Source of the DNA: Dysidea avara
Taxonomy: Eukaryota > Porifera > Demospongiae > Dictyoceratida > Dysideidae
DNA: 64,000 bases
Direction: 5' to 3'
Assembly: GCF_963678975.1 (NCBI RefSeq)
Contig: NC_089277.1
Span: 24,874,672-24,938,671, forward strand
Positions 1 to 9,986 of this stretch are shown in pieces. How positions within the stretch are numbered: the first letter of the stretch is position 1; the number at the start of each line of letters is the position of its first letter. A model generated the notes under the pieces. The model saw nothing but the letters and a program-made list of their open reading frames with translations, made no database searches and was not told the DNA's origin. Made by a program: the position numbers and the translations under genes.

Positions 1-476
1 CTTGGATTAAACTGACCTATATGTAGTATTTTACATTTAGAAATGTTGAAAGGCAACTGCCACATTACTGACCATTCAATGCAAGCATTAATATCATCTT
101 GCAGGGAGGATATTGGGTTAGCACGACTAATGCTGGAATATATTTTTGTGTCATCTGCAAATAAAAGAACTTTATTCCTTAATAATGATGGCAGATCATT
201 GATGAAAATTGCAAAGAAGAGAGGACCCAAGACTGATCCTTGAGGTATTCCACTTATTACATCACTCCAACCAGACATTGAACCATTCACAGAAACTCTT
301 TGTCTGCGTCCTTTCAAAAAGTCTTGTATCCAATTAAACAGATCACCTCTAAAACCATATGCATAAATCTTTTTCAGCAACCTTTCATGAGGAACAGAGT
401 CAAAAGCCTTCTTAAAGTCAAGGTACAAAACATCTACTGAATTACCACTGTCCAAAGTCTCTGTCCAATCATCAAG
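1..476 (-). pseudogene. LINE reverse transcriptase fragment
   Basis: Read on the minus strand, this stretch encodes the middle of a non-LTR retrotransposon reverse transcriptase. The order is the LYLDFKKAFDSVPH motif near 420-380, then GIPQGSVLGP near 250-220, then the catalytic LLFADDTKIYS near 170-150, and a tail reading NACIEWS near the window edge. These are the usual RT blocks of a CR1/L2/jockey-type LINE; the exact clade cannot be told here. It enters from outside the window and stops abruptly near 476, where unrelated plus-strand sequence begins. It is probably a 5'-truncated or rearranged copy rather than an active element. Confidence 0.85.
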
Positions 477-570
477 TACTTATGCTGTTGGAGGCGGCAG
501 ACGATATTAACAGAGGTCTACCGAGTAAGACTCGAGACGCGGTGGGCACTATTTTGGATCTCAACGTTCT

Positions 571-1085
571 ATGTCGCAGACAAGCCATAAAACTAAGAGA
601 AAGCTCCAGGGTATATCCCCACCTAAAAGTAAGGCCAAGGGAGGTAAAACCAGCAAAGCGGATTGTCTTATTTGCGAAGAACCGATTCTGGAAGCTGATG
701 ATCACTGTATAGGGGATGAAGCAGTGTTTTGCGAAAGTCATTGCCAAGGCTGGTTGCACAGAAAATGCGCAGGGGTCACCCGCCCCGCTTTCGACAGGCT
801 CGGTGACTCTGATGCCGTCTATCTATGTTCATATTGTATGTTAGTAAGTCAGAGCAATGAAATATCCAAGCTTTCAAATATCATAACTGAACTAAACTCT
901 GCCATCACTTCTCTGACTGGAACCATCAAGTCCCTACAGTCTTCTGTCACAAATCAACCATCAATGACTACTGATACCAACAATATATCACAATCAGAAC
1001 CCACCACTAGTAAGGTCAACAAAGTAGAAGATCAGGTTTAGGGAGACCGTAAGTTCAATGTCGTTTTTTATGGTATAAATGAATG
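571..1085 (+). pseudogene. LINE ORF1 fragment with PHD finger and coiled coil
   Basis: A 156-residue open frame starts at 571 and ends at a TAG at 1039-1041. Residues about 32-90 form a PHD-type zinc finger: CLIC, then C and C around ADDHC and FCESHC, then a WLHRKC block and a closing YLCSYC pair. Residues about 95-125 are a Leu/Ile/Asn-rich helical stretch typical of a coiled coil. Beyond the stop the same frame continues with DRKFNVVFYGINE, a block that normally follows in PHD-bearing LINE ORF1 proteins, so the TAG is probably a mutation in a longer ORF1. Homology stops near 1085. The protein would bind element RNA and chaperone nucleic acid; that role is inferred from the family. Confidence 0.75.
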
Positions 1086-1780
1086 TTATACTTTAGTATA
1101 ATGCATACTATACTATTACATATATGGTTTCAGTTTATTTACCACATTACCTAAAATAGCTTATATCAAATATAATTCCCACACTATACCATCACATATA
1201 TGGTTTCAGTATGTTTAACACATTAACTAAAGCCTTACATGTGACTGTTAGTATACTACAGGTTAAATCAAGCCTTTTTGTATTCAATAAGCCACTGGAA
1301 ATACCATCTTATATCCCTCATTTTTCACAGTGATTATTAATGTACTCTTTTGCATAAAATATAGCAATTTGCTGAATTTTGATCCATTAAAATATTGAAA
1401 GTCTCTCAGTGGCTGGGGGCTACACCCCCAGACCCTTGCTTCTGGTAATTATAATTTAATATTGCTGTTGGAACCCCCCTTCAAAAATCCTGGCTACACC
1501 TACCCCTGTGACATGAGTACTCATCACTGTCACTGATTACCACAGCTCTTGATATGCTGGGTATAGTTAACTAGTACTCTGTAGCTAATCTGCTAGCTAG
1601 ATAACTAGTCAGAACTAGATTATACATGTTACAGCATGATTGATTGATTGATTGTTTTGTAACTAAGATAGGCAGCTTGTTGCTGATATGTCCCAGGGAG
1701 CTGAAACATCACAAAACAATGTATAGGTACAAGCATATTAATATATATGCATAAAATATATATAAGTAGGTCCAGCCTTG
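1086..1780. other. non-coding stretch, no gene seen
   Basis: AT-rich sequence with a duplicated segment: a block containing ACATATATGGTTTCAGT occurs near 1118 and again near 1193, giving two imperfect copies of about 75 bp. There is also a short TGAT tandem near 1638-1654. No coding frame of note. Confidence 0.5.
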
Positions 1781-3449
1781 GTTGTCAGCAAAAATATAAG
1801 TAATCATTAAGTGAATTACATTCAATAATTTAGTGGGGTAATTTGTTTCAATCTCAGATGGTCTTAGGGAAGAAGCTCATCTGATATGTTGTGGATGACC
1901 ATGTTACACTGCGAAATAGAGAGAATGGAATTGGTGGGTGTTGTAAGCAGACTGTAGTGAGATGATGTGTTGATGGCTTTGCAAGGTTGTAAACATGGTA
2001 AGCCTACTGTTAAAACAACACTGTTCTAGAGTAGGCCACTTTATTGCCAATATCATGTCTGAAACACTGCTTGTCAATTGATAGTCTTCCATTACCATGC
2101 CACCCTTCGTTGGATCTTCTGAAGATTATCAATTAGATATTTCTGGTGGGGGTACTATATAGTTGTGGCATATTCAAGCACTGGTCTAATTAAAGTAAAA
2201 TAAGCTGATTGTTTGACTTCTTTAGTGCACTTGTGTAGAGTACACTTGATAAAGTTAAGAACTTTAGTTGCCTTATGTCTAACCTCTAGGTAATTGTGCT
2301 GGTCCACAATTTCTAAGTCATGCTCAGAGATATAATAAACAGTAGGGGTTGAAGCAGGTGATCTGGTACAGGTCATTGATACACATTTCCCAATGTTCAG
2401 CTTCATCTGCCAGGCATTTGTCCACTGGACAAGCTGGTTGAGGTCTTGTTGTAAGAGAATACGGTCTTGAGGTGATTAATATTATAGTAAGAACATTAGG
2501 GATCTGATGACACTGTCCTGTGGGACACCAGACAAGACTTTCTTTGTACTATGGATGTGTAACCTTTAACTAAGACAATTTGTGTTCTGGAGGTGATCTA
2601 TTTACGAATGTTAGATTGTATACTGTAATCGGAAAGTTTAAGTAGTAATTTATTATGAGCAACTGTATCAAGCAGTACCAGGTCAACCTGAAGATGACAG
2701 GTCAACCTGATGGTGAGAATCTATTGCTCTTAAGATGTCACCTACAAGAAACATTAGTAGGGTATTGCAGGAAAAGCCAGGTCTAAAGCTATGTTGATTA
2801 GGGTTGATAATGTTGTGGGCATTTAGATGTTCCATGATGCAGTGGAATATAATGTGTTCCATAACTTTGCAGCAGACGGCAGTTAAAATGATATTGGTCT
2901 ATAATTGGCAGGAGTTCTTTTGTTACTTTTCTTGAATAGCAGAATGTTGGCAGTGAGCCAGTCATTTGGTAAGATACCTGAATTAAGTGAGTGGGTGAAT
3001 ATCACTCGTAACACTGGAGCTACTTGCTCTGCACAGGTTTTGAGAATCCATGTGGGTATATCATCTGGGCCAGCAGCTTTACCAGGCTTGGATTCTTTAG
3101 TAGAGTTACAATTCCTGTACTGGTGTTATTAAATGTTGTGTTGGGCATTGCAGGATACTGACTGGTAGGTATTACAGGAATGTTGTCATCTTCTCTGGTG
3201 AATACTGAGAAAAAATGTTCTACTGTACAAGTGCTTCTGTAATTTTCAAGCTATTATCAACTTTAAACGGCGCCATTGACTGAAAATTTCTACGAGATCT
3301 CTTTACTAGTGACCAGAATCTCTTATGATTATTTGTGAAAGATTCGTCAAACAAGTGATGACAATAATTCTCATGTGTTTGCCCTAGGGATTTGTTGACA
3401 ACATTATGTGCAAACTTATACTGGATCCAGTCAGAGGGAGACTGGATAC

Positions 3450-3849
3450 TAGGGCTGGGCGGTTTCTCGGTATTATAGTAATACAGCGGTATTGCAATGA
3501 AACGATATCTGTATCGCGTAGATTTCGGTGAAACGATAATATCACGATATCGATATTATTACGATTTTTAGTGTTTGTGACAGCTTATTAAGCCCTTAAG
3601 GTTGTTATAATGCACCTCAAATAATCACATGATACTACTGCAAACAAGGACTTAGTACTAGCTAGTCAATTTTTTTTACAAAGATCGAGATACTCTAATA
3701 GAACAGTCAGCTAGGATCGAGATACCCTAATAAAGCAGTCAGCTACTCTAATATAGCAGTCATCTTTAATAACCGCGATGAATAGTAATATCGTGATATA
3801 TTTCTGCACGATATATCGTGAAGCGAAACTCCAATACCGCCCAGCCCTA
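3450..3849. mobile_element. hAT-type MITE with TAGGGCTGGGCGG ends
   Basis: A 400-bp non-coding insert with terminal inverted repeats TAGGGCTGGGCGG and CCGCCCAGCCCTA. It is flanked by identical 8-bp target duplications CTGGATAC at 3442-3449 and 3850-3857; removing it restores the LINE sequence. Eight-base duplications are characteristic of hAT transposases. The ends are rich in CGATAT-type palindromes. The interior holds three copies of the CTCTAATAGARCAGTCA motif. A related relic is at 39977-40250. Confidence 0.9.
3683..3762 (+). repeat. triple copy of the CTCTAATAGARCAGTCA motif
   Basis: Three successive copies begin near 3683, 3715 and 3744. The first two have the GATCGAGATA lead, and all end in CAGTCA. 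They lie inside the hAT MITE. See the finding on this motif for its spread across the window. Confidence 0.8.
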
Positions 3850-4560
3850 CTGGATACATCTGGCCTTGTTGCATAATCTCTTTCATTTCCTTAATTTGTG
3901 CTTTAATGTTTTTGTTCATCCATGGTAGGTCTTTGTATGGGTTGATGGTTTTGTGGGGAACATACAATTCAACTAGAGGCAACAAAATGATTTTAAGCTG
4001 CTGCCAATTACTTTCAACCGAGTATTGATAGGGCTCTTGAGAGAGGAATGTACCTAAGAAATGGTTCATTTCTTCTGAGATTCTGTTGGAGTTAGCCCTA
4101 TGATAATGAAGATGTTTTGCAGATGGAATACTTGAAGGAAGTTTAATTTTGAAGGTGACTGCTTCATGTGATCAGAGATTCCTGGCACAACATTGACATC
4201 GTTGATTAGGTCAGGATGCATAGCAAATACTAAGTCTAGTGTATGATTGTTTCTGGTTGCTTGGGTAATAAAATGTTCTATATAATCCAGAGTCATTAAT
4301 AACTTCAGTAAACAGATGATTTACATCACTACCATAGATTGGGCTTTATCCTCCTCCCATTCTATAGAAGTCACCAGCAATGATGATATCTGGATTGTGA
4401 ATTGATATTGCATTCAGTGAGGCCCTGAGGTTGGCGATAGGATCAGTTAGATTGTTTGGAGGTCTGTAGAACGAACATTTATAAATTGGTTTGAAGTTGC
4501 CTATGCGAAGCTAGGCTCAGATCATTTCAGCATCATCATTATTATGGCTCCTCTATTATA

Positions 4561-4911
4561 GGAATGTTAATTAAATTTTTGTGTTATGCAAGACTCATTG
4601 ACAAACATGAGTGTAATACATATCAAGTTAGCACGTACTTCAGGTGTAAACCTCTAAAAAGTCTGATCCCAATCTCCAGGAGGTGCTGTTTCACTATAAA
4701 TTACTATCTATAATCGTTTCATCTACTGGAGTGTAGAATATAACAGTTATATATAACACAATTACTTGTGATATGATTAAATATGTGCACTCACGTGAAT
4801 TGTACGTATATTTTAGTCATATCCCCTGTAAGCGTGTTATAACTACAAAATAAAGCACATTATAGTATTTCTTTTTTATAGCAAATGACAATCAACTGAT
4901 AACACTGAGTA
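4561..4911. other. non-coding stretch, no gene seen
   Basis: AT-rich sequence between the LINE remnant and the collagen-like region. It may include the decayed 5' part of the LINE, but I see no motif that proves it. Confidence 0.4.
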
Positions 4912-5406
4912 GTGCAAGGTAGTGAAGAGACAAAAATGAATCACAAATTGGGGAAAATGAACAAGGTCCATCAAAACCTGGACCACTGGAACCACGAGGA
5001 CAAAAAGAAAGAGCTGGTGGGGCAGGAACCTGAACCAAAAGGATCAACAGAACCACCAGGAGAGACTAGAACTAGGACCGAAAGGAGACTACCAGGCAAA
5101 GTGGATTACCAGGAGAAACTGAACCAACACAAGACCATCAAGGGAAATAGGATCACCAGGAGAAATTAGTACAAGAGGACCACAGGAAAAGTTAAGGACC
5201 AGGAAAACCAGGACCAAAATGAGAAAAACAAGCTGGATCAGCAGCTAGGTCCTCCAGAAGAAACTGGAGCAACAGGAGAAACAGGCACTCTGGGAGAAAC
5301 TGGACCACCAGGAGTACCTGGATTGCCAGGAGAAAATGGGCCAAAAGGACCACCAGGCCAAACTAGACTACGAGGGAAAAAGGAAAACAAGGACAAGCTA
5401 AGGGAG
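4912..5406 (+). pseudogene. decayed collagen Gly-X-Y triplet region
   Basis: The plus strand carries a degenerate collagen triplet repeat. The clearest part is 5250-5385, reading ETGATGETGTLGETGPPG and then VPGLPGENGPKGPPG, i.e. regular Gly-X-Y with proline in the X position. Upstream (4912-5230) the same purine-rich GGA/CCA pattern persists but the Gly register is lost and charged residues dominate. The frame ends at a stop near 5410, while the C-terminal domain that follows lies in a different frame, so at least one frameshift separates them. Parent function: extracellular fibril or spongin-type short-chain collagen. No signal peptide or start exon is seen. Confidence 0.7.
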
Positions 5407-5880
5407 GAGTAATCTATATTCGATGGGGGCATAGTTCTTGTCCAAGTGGAAGAGTTGCAGGACCGCATTTTGATCATACAGGTGCCACAATGTCTGCCAC
5501 TGAATCCAGATAATATGAAGGGGGATCACAAGAAGATCGACCCTAGGACAGAATATGAGAAAACAAATACATAATTGGTAGGAAACACCAATGATGGGGG
5601 CACTGTATGTTAAGTATCAACAAGGACTTCAATGCCAGCAAGATACTCCTTCGTTAATGAATGGACTAGGGAGTACTACAGATATCTTATGTCCTAAAGA
5701 TTATTGTACACAATCGTTCTGTAGTTTCTAATACACTACATTGTGATCACATATTGGCCTGGAGTTCTTCCTGGTGGAGATCACTACCATGCCATTCTTA
5801 TGAAGAGACCAGAGAGCTCACCTGTGCTGTGTGCACCAGGTGGTTGTAGTACATGCAGCTGCCCGATTTGAACAACTTAG
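5407..5880 (+). pseudogene. collagen C-terminal domain, spongin-like, copy 1
   Basis: Directly after the triplets, the plus strand encodes VIYIRWGHSSCPSGRVAG and, further on in another frame, VSTRTSMPAR and NEWTREYYRYLMS (about 5620-5690). These are the recurring motifs of the C-terminal domain of short-chain sponge and cnidarian collagens (an IRWG...CP start and an STR...W-T-x-E-Y-Y-x-Y-L end), recognised from memory of the family. Stops and frame changes break it. A paralogous copy with the same breaks plus others is at 21497-21990, and both belong to a larger duplicated block. Confidence 0.65.
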
Positions 5881-6282
5881 CCTTTATTCTAACTATGGTT
5901 AGTGCCTGATGTAATTTTGTATCTATTGTGTTCTTGTAATTGCTACAGTGTAGCTCACACGCTGTGATGCTAGGTATGCTGACAATATGTAACTAAGGGA
6001 ACTGCATTTTCTGAGTGCTACAATAAATGATTTCCTAAGATGTAATACAGCAGTACAAGAGCAGATGGCCTCATTCAGTTAATAATTTTTTTTTCTAGAT
6101 TTTAGATGATAAGGAATAATTGTTCACATTCCTAAACATATAGCCTCACACATTGTTCCTGTCCACTATAATTCTACACGGTTTGTACAGTTAGCCATAC
6201 ATTTTTTTGTGTTGATCTCACTGTGTAAGCTACAAGACTGAACACAAGAAGATGCAAAATCTGTGCGCAGGAAGAAAAATCA

Positions 6283-6297
6283 CACACACACACGCAT

Positions 6298-6364
<67 letters not shown>
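6283..6364 (+). repeat. (CA)n microsatellite
   Basis: A dinucleotide CA tract broken by a few TA steps. The duplicate locus near 22165-22440 has two short CA tracts separated by unrelated sequence, so this part diverged after duplication. Open frames of alternating His-Thr or Cys-Val here are not genes. Confidence 0.95.
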
Positions 6365-6366
<2 letters not shown>

Positions 6367-6497
6367 TAGTCGGTAGCTATGGATGTGGTTGTCAAAATAA
6401 GTTACAGTCTGTACATTATACATATGCAATACCTGTAACATGTTGCTAATGTAACATACAGCTACAAATACAGCAGAAAATTATACTGTGTCTCAAA

Positions 6498-7545
6498 CTA
6501 CTCTATATTGCCATTTTCTTTACAAATAATAGTATTACTAATCAAAGAACCACGTGGTGAATGTAACTCTTTTACTGTTTCAGAATTCACACCGCTTCCA
6601 GTTTCATTTAACAGTGGTGCTAGTTCAGGATCACTCTTTCTACAAACACATCTCCATTCACACCACAGTGAGTTACAGTATGATTGCCAGTAGATGAGTG
6701 TAAAAAGTGACTGGTCTTTATCTGCACTAGGAGCTACCCTTGTGTTATATATCACCAAACCAACTAGTATAAAACTGAATGCCACCAGGTAGAGGGGAGA
6801 GAACTAGAATAAATAAATAAAATGTATAATTATATAATAGCATTATATAAACAACAGAACAGTTTAAGGGAAAGCTTATGTCACAATATATCTTAAGCAA
6901 AATGTCTTATCGTGTACATATATACAATGTAAACTCTATTTCCATGATTGCATTAAAGACAGATGTGTTGTGGAGCCAAAGAAGCTGGCATGCAGTAACA
7001 GGAAAATGCAATTTTCACACCTATGTAACTCTGTGCTCACTTATGTATCTAATAGAAGCAATTTTTCTATTGGAGTTTCCCACAAGGTACACGGACAGAC
7101 CATTTACCAAAGTGAGGAGTAACCACCACAGAATTATTTTTGGTGGCTTGAAGGAGATTTTGGTTGAATCAGATTTAAAGCAAACGTAACAAACATGATT
7201 ATTATAATAGTGCAGTCACCTTAATAGAGCATTCAATAACAAACAATCATATTTGTATTTCACTCTATCTCAGTCTTTGATTACAACAAAAGTGGGCATG
7301 ACCCCCTGTTATGTGCATCAATTACACAACATAGAGAACTGCTGTTTTACAGCAAAATACAAAATAATGCATACACACAAATATACTTACCACATTGTTA
7401 AATAAAAATAATCCAAACAGAAGGTTATAAACATTTGCACAAAGAACACACAGATCAAAAATGGTAGCACTGGATATCTTCAGTAGTACAGTACAGAGGA
7501 CATAGAAGGGATACAAGCATCCAACATATCCAGCAAAGCACAACA
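6498..7545 (-). pseudogene. SLC35F-type transporter 3' fragment (two exons)
   Basis: The minus strand carries exact counterparts of the last two exons of the complete SLC35F genes. Exon 6-like is 7545-7391 (VLCFAGYVGCLYPFYVLC...NNV) and exon 7-like is 6803-6498 (FSPLYLVAFSFILVGLVIYN...). Acceptor and donor sites are kept, and the frames are open to the stop after ENGNIE. Exons 1-5 are absent; upstream of 7558 there is integrase sequence instead. It therefore has no start and no promoter of its own, and is a partial copy created by segmental duplication of the 21.5-23.6 kb region. The encoded part corresponds to the last transmembrane helices and the cytosolic tail. Confidence 0.85.
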
Positions 7546-7558
7546 CTACATACAAAAA

Positions 7559-9595
7559 CAATCTTTCAACCAAACCGTTCACCTGAAAAGTTACAGACAT
7601 TTGATATTACATCTATATGCATGGCTACATAGTACATGCCGTTTTCAGTACATACTTCACAGAAATTCCCGAATATTGTTTAGTTACAGCCAAACAGGGG
7701 AATTGTACCTGAGGATAGTATGGGGTGGTCAAACAATGGTCAATTTTCATCTTTTTCATCAATTTTTTGTCACGATTGTTGTTAAATTCACTTCCTTGGT
7801 CAGAAGTAATGACCCTAGGTAATCCAAACTGCATGAATAACTGTGAAGTATAAAATAACGTGCATAAGTATAGGTTATTGTGCATATACAAGTATCTACA
7901 TAATTCTATGCTCTCTTCAGATACCTTTGGAATGGTAACTGATAATACAGCAATGCTTTGTAATAACATACACTATATAGATGCATTTTGCTCACTGTTG
8001 TGACTGGAATTAGACTAAACACATGACAAACATGGACACCAGTGTAGATACACCTGTATACATGCATCGAATGGATATATAGCTATTTACTAGCTATATA
8101 AGTTTCAAAGCCTACTATGACATAGTGTAAATGCAGTTACAATGAACCGATACATAATTGTTATACAACTGCATATAAATTATATACGTAGCTAGCTACA
8201 CATGTTTCAATCTAGATTGCTTAATTAGTTATATTTGTCAACTAAGTGTCTTGGTCTTTGAACGTCTAACTACAAGAGTCTCAATTTAAGGCTGTCAACT
8301 AACATGTTTACTAAAGCAAACATGCTGTGCTATACAGTACTTTAAACAAAGCATTTAACACAGTTGATGACTCCTTGTTATTACAAGCAAATGCCTGTAC
8401 AAACTTGCTGAAGTAGTTGGACACTGTCCGAATGTAGCAATTTCCCTGAGTGGACTTATGCTTTAACGGTCCAATAAAATCTATTCCAATGTGGTACCAA
8501 GTTGATACAACTGGAAATGGGTTAAGCTCCAGTACTCCTGTGTCCATTTTCTTTGTCATCCTTTGACACACATCACATTCCTTCACCTTAGATGGTGTAC
8601 ACAAAAATAATAATGCCATAATTATTTATCATGTAATGTGCATGTAAAAATGAACAAATCTTTATAGTATTTAATGCTGACAGGCCATCAATGATTGTTT
8701 GCATATAAATGCACATAAAGCTTTGATAAATGAATTTTACCACAATGCACACCATTTATTATTTTGGGGTGCATTATCAACTTGTAATTATTAGCTAGCT
8801 GTGTTAGAATGTTACAGAGTCATATGCATTAAAGTATAGGCTATATGAAACGGAGTTTGTTAGTTGGTTGGACTCACAAAACTGAACAGATCAACAATAT
8901 CTCTAATAAAGCAGTCAGATACAGCTACTGGGGCATTACAAAACAGTTATAAAAGTCTACAAGCAGTTAATGTACTCACCAGACAGTATTATTGCTATAC
9001 ACTTAGCAATGCATTGACATCCTTTCCTACTCCTGACCACATGTACCGTTCAGTAATCCTTGCCAGTCTTCTTTTTGACCCCATGTGACCTGATGTAGGG
9101 TGTATATGACAATATCTCAAAATCCTTTCTTTTTCTTTCAGATCCAATATGCACCTGACCTACATTAAGTACACGAACATAGCTACTACTGTAGTTGTAA
9201 TTTGTCTTAACTAAGTACATGCTACTATTAAAAAAAGTTATAGAGCATGTACCTACTGCATGCATGAGCCAGCAGCTACAATATAAAGTTAATATAGCTT
9301 GCCATGTACGTAGCTATCAAATTAAACTAGTCATGATAGTTGCTAAATACACGATAGCTAATTATACTTTAGTCTCGTCCTTTTTGGTGTACAGAAGAGC
9401 TCCGTCTTCCAACGTGAATCTCGTTGCCTTTCGCCTAATACATCTCTTTTCTTTCTTCATACACCCCTGCCTGTATCTTTGCTCTTGAAGGTAGAGTAAG
9501 ATGTCCTCGTGCATTTGCTTCTCGGTATCTTCAGGATCTTCCTCTTTGCCATCCATAATAGCACCATTGTTCGAGGCAACATTAGAATCGTCCAT
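7559..9595 (-). pseudogene. intron-containing gypsy-type integrase gene, truncated
   Basis: Five minus-strand exons with GT-AG borders and kept frame: 9595-9368 (start ATG at 9595), 9159-9001, 8586-8341, 7840-7709 and 7582-7559. Together they give about 260 residues of a retroviral-type integrase: a charged N-terminus; an HHCC zinc module with HPTSGH (exon 2) and CDVC (exon 3); a catalytic core with the first Asp in IDFIGP, the second in TSDQGSEF and the Glu in NGLVER at the start of exon 5. Exon 5 stops after eight codons where the duplicated SLC35F block begins, so the rest of the core and C-terminus are missing. Spliced integrase genes are typical of GINGER-type DNA transposons and of host genes such as GIN1 and KRBA2. 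Which of these applies is undecided. LTR elements rarely carry such introns. Confidence 0.8.
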
Positions 9596-9726
9596 ATGCA
9601 ATATAGCTCTACCACATCCTTGACAGCTAGCTTAGTGAGCTGTGGTTTAGTTTCAAGCACACACTGAATATTTGTGCTGAGTGCGCTGTGCCGCTATATA
9701 TAAAAACACAATTATATGAACATTTG

Positions 9727-9859
9727 TGTAACATTACTGACTAACTACTCTATTATTATTGTATGTGTAGTGTAATAAATAGAGTATACCTACTGTACGC
9801 ATGCGCAATTGTGATTACCAAGTCACCACATTGTAGCACCACCGGTCGCTATTATTACA
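9727..9859 (+). repeat. 5' LTR of the gypsy element
   Basis: 133 bp, TG...CA ended. It holds AATAAATAGAGTATACC, a possible TATA and polyadenylation region, and the palindromic-looking GCATGCGCA. Confidence 0.9.
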
Positions 9860-9860
9860 G

Positions 9861-9878
9861 TGGAGGTCCTACCGAGAT
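9861..9878 (+). other. primer-binding site of the gypsy element
   Basis: TGGAGGTCCTACCGAGAT starts two bases after the LTR end. It begins with TGG, the complement of the tRNA CCA end. The 18 bases look complementary to the 3' end of a tRNA-Gln (recalled from memory, not searched). Confidence 0.65.
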
Positions 9879-9986
9879 CTGACAAAGGTGTCGTATTAAT
9901 ATGAGTTCTAGTGAGGAAACAACTGCTGTCATCACACAACTACTGGTAAGCCAGAAGTATGGTAAAATGAAAGATGTACTGTTCTA

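Larger units (their letters stand above)
1781..4560 (-). pseudogene. LINE endonuclease-reverse transcriptase remnant
   Basis: Minus-strand pieces in several frames follow the order of a non-LTR retrotransposon ORF2. Near 4460-4340 an endonuclease block reads DIIIAGDF. At 4290-4190 comes NHTLDLVF...PGISDH, the end of the endonuclease-type domain. At 4020-3860 lies a linker with LPWMNKNIKAQIK. RT blocks are scattered between 3440 and 2500. At 2406-2155 the thumb reads MKLNIGKC...NFIKCTLHKC...LIRPVLEYATTI. The C-terminal end is near 2090-1830 with WPTLEQ and a degraded HSFFP-like stretch. Stops and frame changes throughout show it is dead. It carries a hAT MITE at 3450-3849. It resembles the RT at the window start in type but is much more decayed. 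Confidence 0.8.
5407..7558. repeat. segmental duplicate of 21497-23653
   Basis: Apart from CA-repeat changes and small indels, this block aligns end to end with 21497-23653. It includes the collagen C-domain piece, the last two exons of the SLC35F gene in reverse orientation, and the dispersed-repeat segment in their intron. The left edge is at GGAGTAATCTATAT. The right edge is the run of A bases at 7553-7558, directly next to integrase exon sequence. The block at 21.5-23.6 kb belongs to a complete gene, so this one is the derived copy. Confidence 0.85.

Noticed and set aside
5238..5477. Minus-strand Pro/Gly-rich frame
   Set aside because: It is the reverse shadow of the plus-strand collagen triplets, which have Gly at every third position.
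6174..6449. Open frames of repeated Cys-Val or His-Thr (also at 41491-41737, 49321-49633, 52503-52816)
   Set aside because: They are translations of CA/GT microsatellites on both strands, with no other support.
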